Positions 60,641 to 64,000 of a DNA stretch of 64,000 nucleotides are shown piece after piece. The position numbers and the translations under genes were made by a program. The notes under the pieces were generated by a model. It saw nothing but the letters and a program-made list of their open reading frames with translations. It had not been told where the DNA came from and did no database searches. Position 1 is the stretch's first letter. Each line of letters opens with the position of its first letter. Origin of the DNA: Amphiura filiformis (lineage: Eukaryota; Echinodermata; Ophiuroidea; Amphilepidida; Amphiuridae); NCBI RefSeq assembly GCF_039555335.1, contig NW_027305503.1, forward strand, positions 415,501-479,500. The letters run 5' to 3'.

Positions 60641-62768
60641 AAATTATGAGAGCAGCTGCAGGTAATTTTAACAATGTACTGCGCTATACTTATCGATGGC
60701 TTGTTCTGCATTACCAGTTCTAAGGATTATTGTAGTCTAAAACATGCTTAGCCCTAGTTGCCTAGTGTCTTGCCTTTTTGCCCAGAATATATAAGGCAAT
60801 ACTTGCTACATCTGCATCAATTAGGGCAATTGCTATCAGATATGAAACAGCCAATGGAATGTTTGAGGTTCAACTTGAAATATATTTGGTATCAAGACTT
60901 GGTATAAAATGAACTAGTTAGAGGTATATTGTTACATATGGTACAAGTAAAAATGCTATTCGAGATTAGTATAGGGTCATGCCATATGCCATGCATTTTG
61001 CACTTCTCGCCCTCCACGTTGCGATCCAAAATCCAAAATTTTCACATTTTACGCCCTGTGAGCTTCAAATCAGCGTATCAACATATTTGCAATGTACTAG
61101 TGACGTAGTGTTATAGCTAGAGCACATATCCCTGCCCAATCGATCGATGAAAAAGGCAATTCATTAAAAAAGATAAATAATAACAATTTGGAAAAACAAA
61201 TGTTCAAAAAAAAATAAAAAAATTCCAGTAAACATTCAAAACAAGTTTTAAAAAAAAATTCAAAAAAGAAAATTTCAAATAAATAAATGAATAAAGCACG
61301 AGATGGACGTGGCTAATTAGCATATATGAATATGAATGAGCGATTGTAAATAAATTAAAATGTTTAATCGGGAAGTAGATTTTAGGGAAATGAATCAATG
61401 AGCATGTAAATGAGCGATTGAGCACTGAAATGAGTAAATGAGCGGCGAAACATTCATATTCTATTCAGTATCAACAAGTTGAAGTCTGCAACTATGAAAA
61501 CGTGTTACTTATTATCATCAACTATGAATTACTTGTATTTCAAACCAATAAAACTTTAGTCTATATAAAGTAATACACTTTAATCGTCATTGTCATTCAT
61601 TCATTCATTCATTCATTCATTCATTCATATTGCCATAAATGAAATCTCATAAGATTAAGGCGAGTCGGATGGTAGCAGCCATATATTTTGCAGTTTTAGC
61701 CATTTAACTTAAAACCTGTAGTGTATTTTCTAATGTTGATCTCATAGGAAATCAGTCAAGGAAGCAAATAATTTATATTTCCATAGGTCTTGCTGTTCTT
61801 GAGTTAAGGTCAATAATATAATCAATACGAAAGTATTGCTTAAAGGGCAGGTCTATTACAAAAACAACATCATATCATTGGCAAGCTAATATTATGAGGA
61901 CAATGAAAATGACTCCTTTTTGATAAAATAAAACGATTAAAATTGATATTCCGCAAAACCAACTTAAGCGGTGGGCCATTCAAACTTTCTGAGTACGTAC
62001 CACTTTTTGGGGCCATATTTTTTAAGCTCATCCCACTTTCAGAAATACTAGATTACAAGTGCTTTTCAGTTCTGACGAACACTTGTTGGTATTTAACTGC
62101 AGTAAATATCAACTTCAAACCTCAATAAATTTGATAATACCAGAATAATGTTGCTCCAAATCAGACATTTTACCCCCACAAAACTCAAATTCAGTGTCCT
62201 TAAATCCGCCATTTTAGGCTAATTCAATTCATTATAAACGCCAAAATGTAAACTCACGGAAAGCACAGTTTCTGACAAACGATTTTTTACATCATCTACC
62301 GACACGCCTCAATTAATATTTAGCACGTGCGGTTTATGCATACCACTTTGAATTTTGCGAAACAAATATTCAATACTTAATGTCAAGTCTGTAGTAACCG
62401 CGCATCGCGTTCGCGTTTTGGCAAATAAACACGTTTGATTAAGTCTTACTCATCGCGTATATTTAAGAGGTTATGTATGTATTGTCCACTTTTTAGGCAA
62501 AACATACCACATTGGAGGCTTTTTTCGGATGTTTGCTCCCGCCCTCTTGCAGCACGTACACCACCCCTCTCCTACCCACAATTTGATGCTTTTGCCATTC
62601 CTAAGTTTGGATGAAGCCATGATGCGTACGCTCATATTTTATGCTGGCTTGGGCAATTTCCATGAGCCTGGATCCATCCAAAAAAGCGACAAACAAGTAT
62701 AACATACACTTGTTTATGATTATATTATTTTGGTTGTAATTCTGATTGTTTTGACTCTTTCATTACAG
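60641..62768 (+). other. Intergenic sequence with an ATGAG-rich stretch and (ATTC)n
   Basis: 61270-61445 holds repeated (A)ATGAGC(G/A)...-type words. 61590-61628 is a pure (CATT)n run. No gene recognised. A promoter for the next gene could lie in 62,400-62,700, but no motif supports one. Confidence 0.45.
61590..61628 (+). repeat. (CATT)n microsatellite
   Basis: About nine CATT units without interruption. Confidence 0.9.
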
Positions 62769-62885
62769 CTCATCGGGTTAACTCTGAATACAATGGATCA
62801 AATTCGACATTCTGGTGCGAAGCGATGGTTCTTTTTGGCTTTATGTTGCCTGGTCTCTCTGGTTTACTTCATATTTACATCATCG
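62769..62885 (+). CDS. Probable first coding exon of a type II membrane protein
   Basis: Acceptor TTTCATTACAG ends at 62768, donor GTAAGA at 62886. After 24 untranslated bases, ATG at 62793 opens 31 codons: MDQIRHSGAKRWFFLALCC, then about 12 more nonpolar residues, ending FTSS. A short basic head followed by one signal anchor is the layout of Golgi glycosyltransferases and sulfotransferases. The transferase part would lie right of the window, so the family cannot be named. An upstream in-frame extension (LIGLTLNT) is possible but the acceptor suggests it is 5' UTR. Confidence 0.55.
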
Positions 62886-64000
62886 GTAAGAGTAAATACT
62901 ACTAAATATATAATATATTATATAATGTATTAAAACGTAAATTAGGAAATGTTAAAAAACCCTCTTTATTTCATCTGGAATGTTAATACGTAGAAGCTGT
63001 GATTTGAGATGCTCCTACATTCAATTACTAATAAACTGTCGATGTTTACTCAAATGTGTGACCTTATACCATTTAGAGTGGAGAGAACTGTTTAAATAAA
63101 AGTTAAGTGCGTATAGAAAATTACAAGAATTAAATAAATTTTACATCAGAGCGATGTAATGTTTACCAAATTCTATGAATTTTTGGTTACTTTTGTTCAG
63201 TGAAATATCACTATAAATGTGAGTAAACATCTACAATTTATGCAGTAGAAACTTGATCTGCTTTATAGTTTTGTACAACACATTTGCTGAGAATTAAGAA
63301 CTCGATGAAGTGAAAATAGTTTGTAGCCTTCACTTTGGCATCCTGTTTTTGAAGATGGTGAATTAGTCATTGGATCATCCCATTTGCTTTCCATCAAAAA
63401 ATGAAGTATTACAGAAGACGGGAAATGTCGGGTTAAAGGGAAATGTGAGGGTCAAGGATATATAAGGTTGTAATAACATTCAAAAACATTTTGTTCAAAA
63501 CTTGCTGCAAAACATTCTAACATAATAGACTTTTAAAGTACACACAATGTTTGGCAAATGATATTTTACTCTAGCATTTCGAATTTTGGTTTAAAATGTT
63601 GTATTATTTTTTTTCAGTATTACACGTTTTAAAAAAGAATTTTTATGATTTTTATATTATTAGACTTTATTTCAACACGGAAAGCCCAATTCAACAAAAG
63701 TTGTTCTTCCTTGGGGCCGTGCATATACAAACATACATGTACAAAATAACAAACTATTACAAAAGCTTATAATTATTATCTAGACTTACGCATACAAAAA
63801 TGTATTAAAAACTCAAAATTATTAATTGTCAAAAGCCAAAATGATACTTATGGTTACACACTTACCATGTTTACAGGCATGGCTTTATGATTTTTAAAGA
63901 TTATTTTTGAAAGTATACAATGTTGGAGAAGTATGGATATTATTTTCTAGCTCATTGCAGCTTACAGCACCTCTATATGACAGACTGCGCTTTTTGTACT
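62886..64000 (+). other. Putative intron of the gene starting at 62793
   Basis: No second exon is seen. A fragment of the AACATTTT-type repeat lies at about 63470-63540. Nothing else recognised. Confidence 0.4.

Overview
The window looks like genomic DNA of an invertebrate deuterostome, most likely an echinoderm or a hemichordate. The sequence is AT-rich, has long introns and is dense in retroelement remnants and foldback elements. Its one clearly recognisable cellular gene is CMP-N-acetylneuraminate hydroxylase (CMAH), an enzyme found almost only in deuterostomes. The assignment to a phylum is inference.

Bases 1-26,290 carry most of the CMAH gene on the + strand. Fourteen exons join in one open frame (581 residues plus stop), all with AG acceptors and GT donors. 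They run from the second half of the Rieske domain (exon 2570-2661) to a stop at 25640-25642 and a poly(A) signal at 26261. The N-terminal exons lie left of the window. The encoded protein has the Rieske C-x2-H pair, the metallo-beta-lactamase-like H-L-H-S-D-H motif, and a C-terminal extension ending in one hydrophobic segment. Bases 1-1976 are a nearly exact copy of 6840-8815, including the exon with the metal-binding motif. The geometry fits a 6,839-base tandem duplication joined at 1976/1977. The three exons of that unit total 393 nt (131 codons) and are phase-symmetric, so reading through both copies would stay in frame.

The CMAH introns hold a 5'-truncated L1/Tx1-like LINE with target-site duplications (12.8-14.7 kb), RTE-like and CR1/L2-like fragments, foldback elements, a long (TTA)n tract directly before a 3' splice site, a 2.1-kb terminal-inverted-repeat element with a regularly spaced internal motif (18.3-20.4 kb), and a duplicated 610-base block (20.7-22.2 kb).

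Bases 26.3-52.6 kb have no convincing host protein gene. They hold a Penelope-like fragment, a decayed DIRS-type tyrosine-recombinase retroelement of higher GC (32.1-35.4 kb), a degraded type II tRNA-like sequence, EcoRI-site-rich tandem repeats, a 279-base GAAA tract that runs into four 259-base satellite units, several long palindromes, a minus-strand LINE (47.2-49.0 kb), and a tandem duplication in which one copy carries a small transposon and the other keeps the empty site (50.9-52.6 kb).

Bases 52.6-64 kb hold a candidate exon of a multi-pass membrane protein (53.5 kb), a broken histone H4 sequence (54.1 kb), a decayed RTE LINE interrupted by a foldback element (54.5-58.0 kb), a CR1/L2 LINE 3' half (58.4-59.6 kb), more small transposons, and near the right edge a probable first coding exon of a type II membrane protein (62.8 kb).
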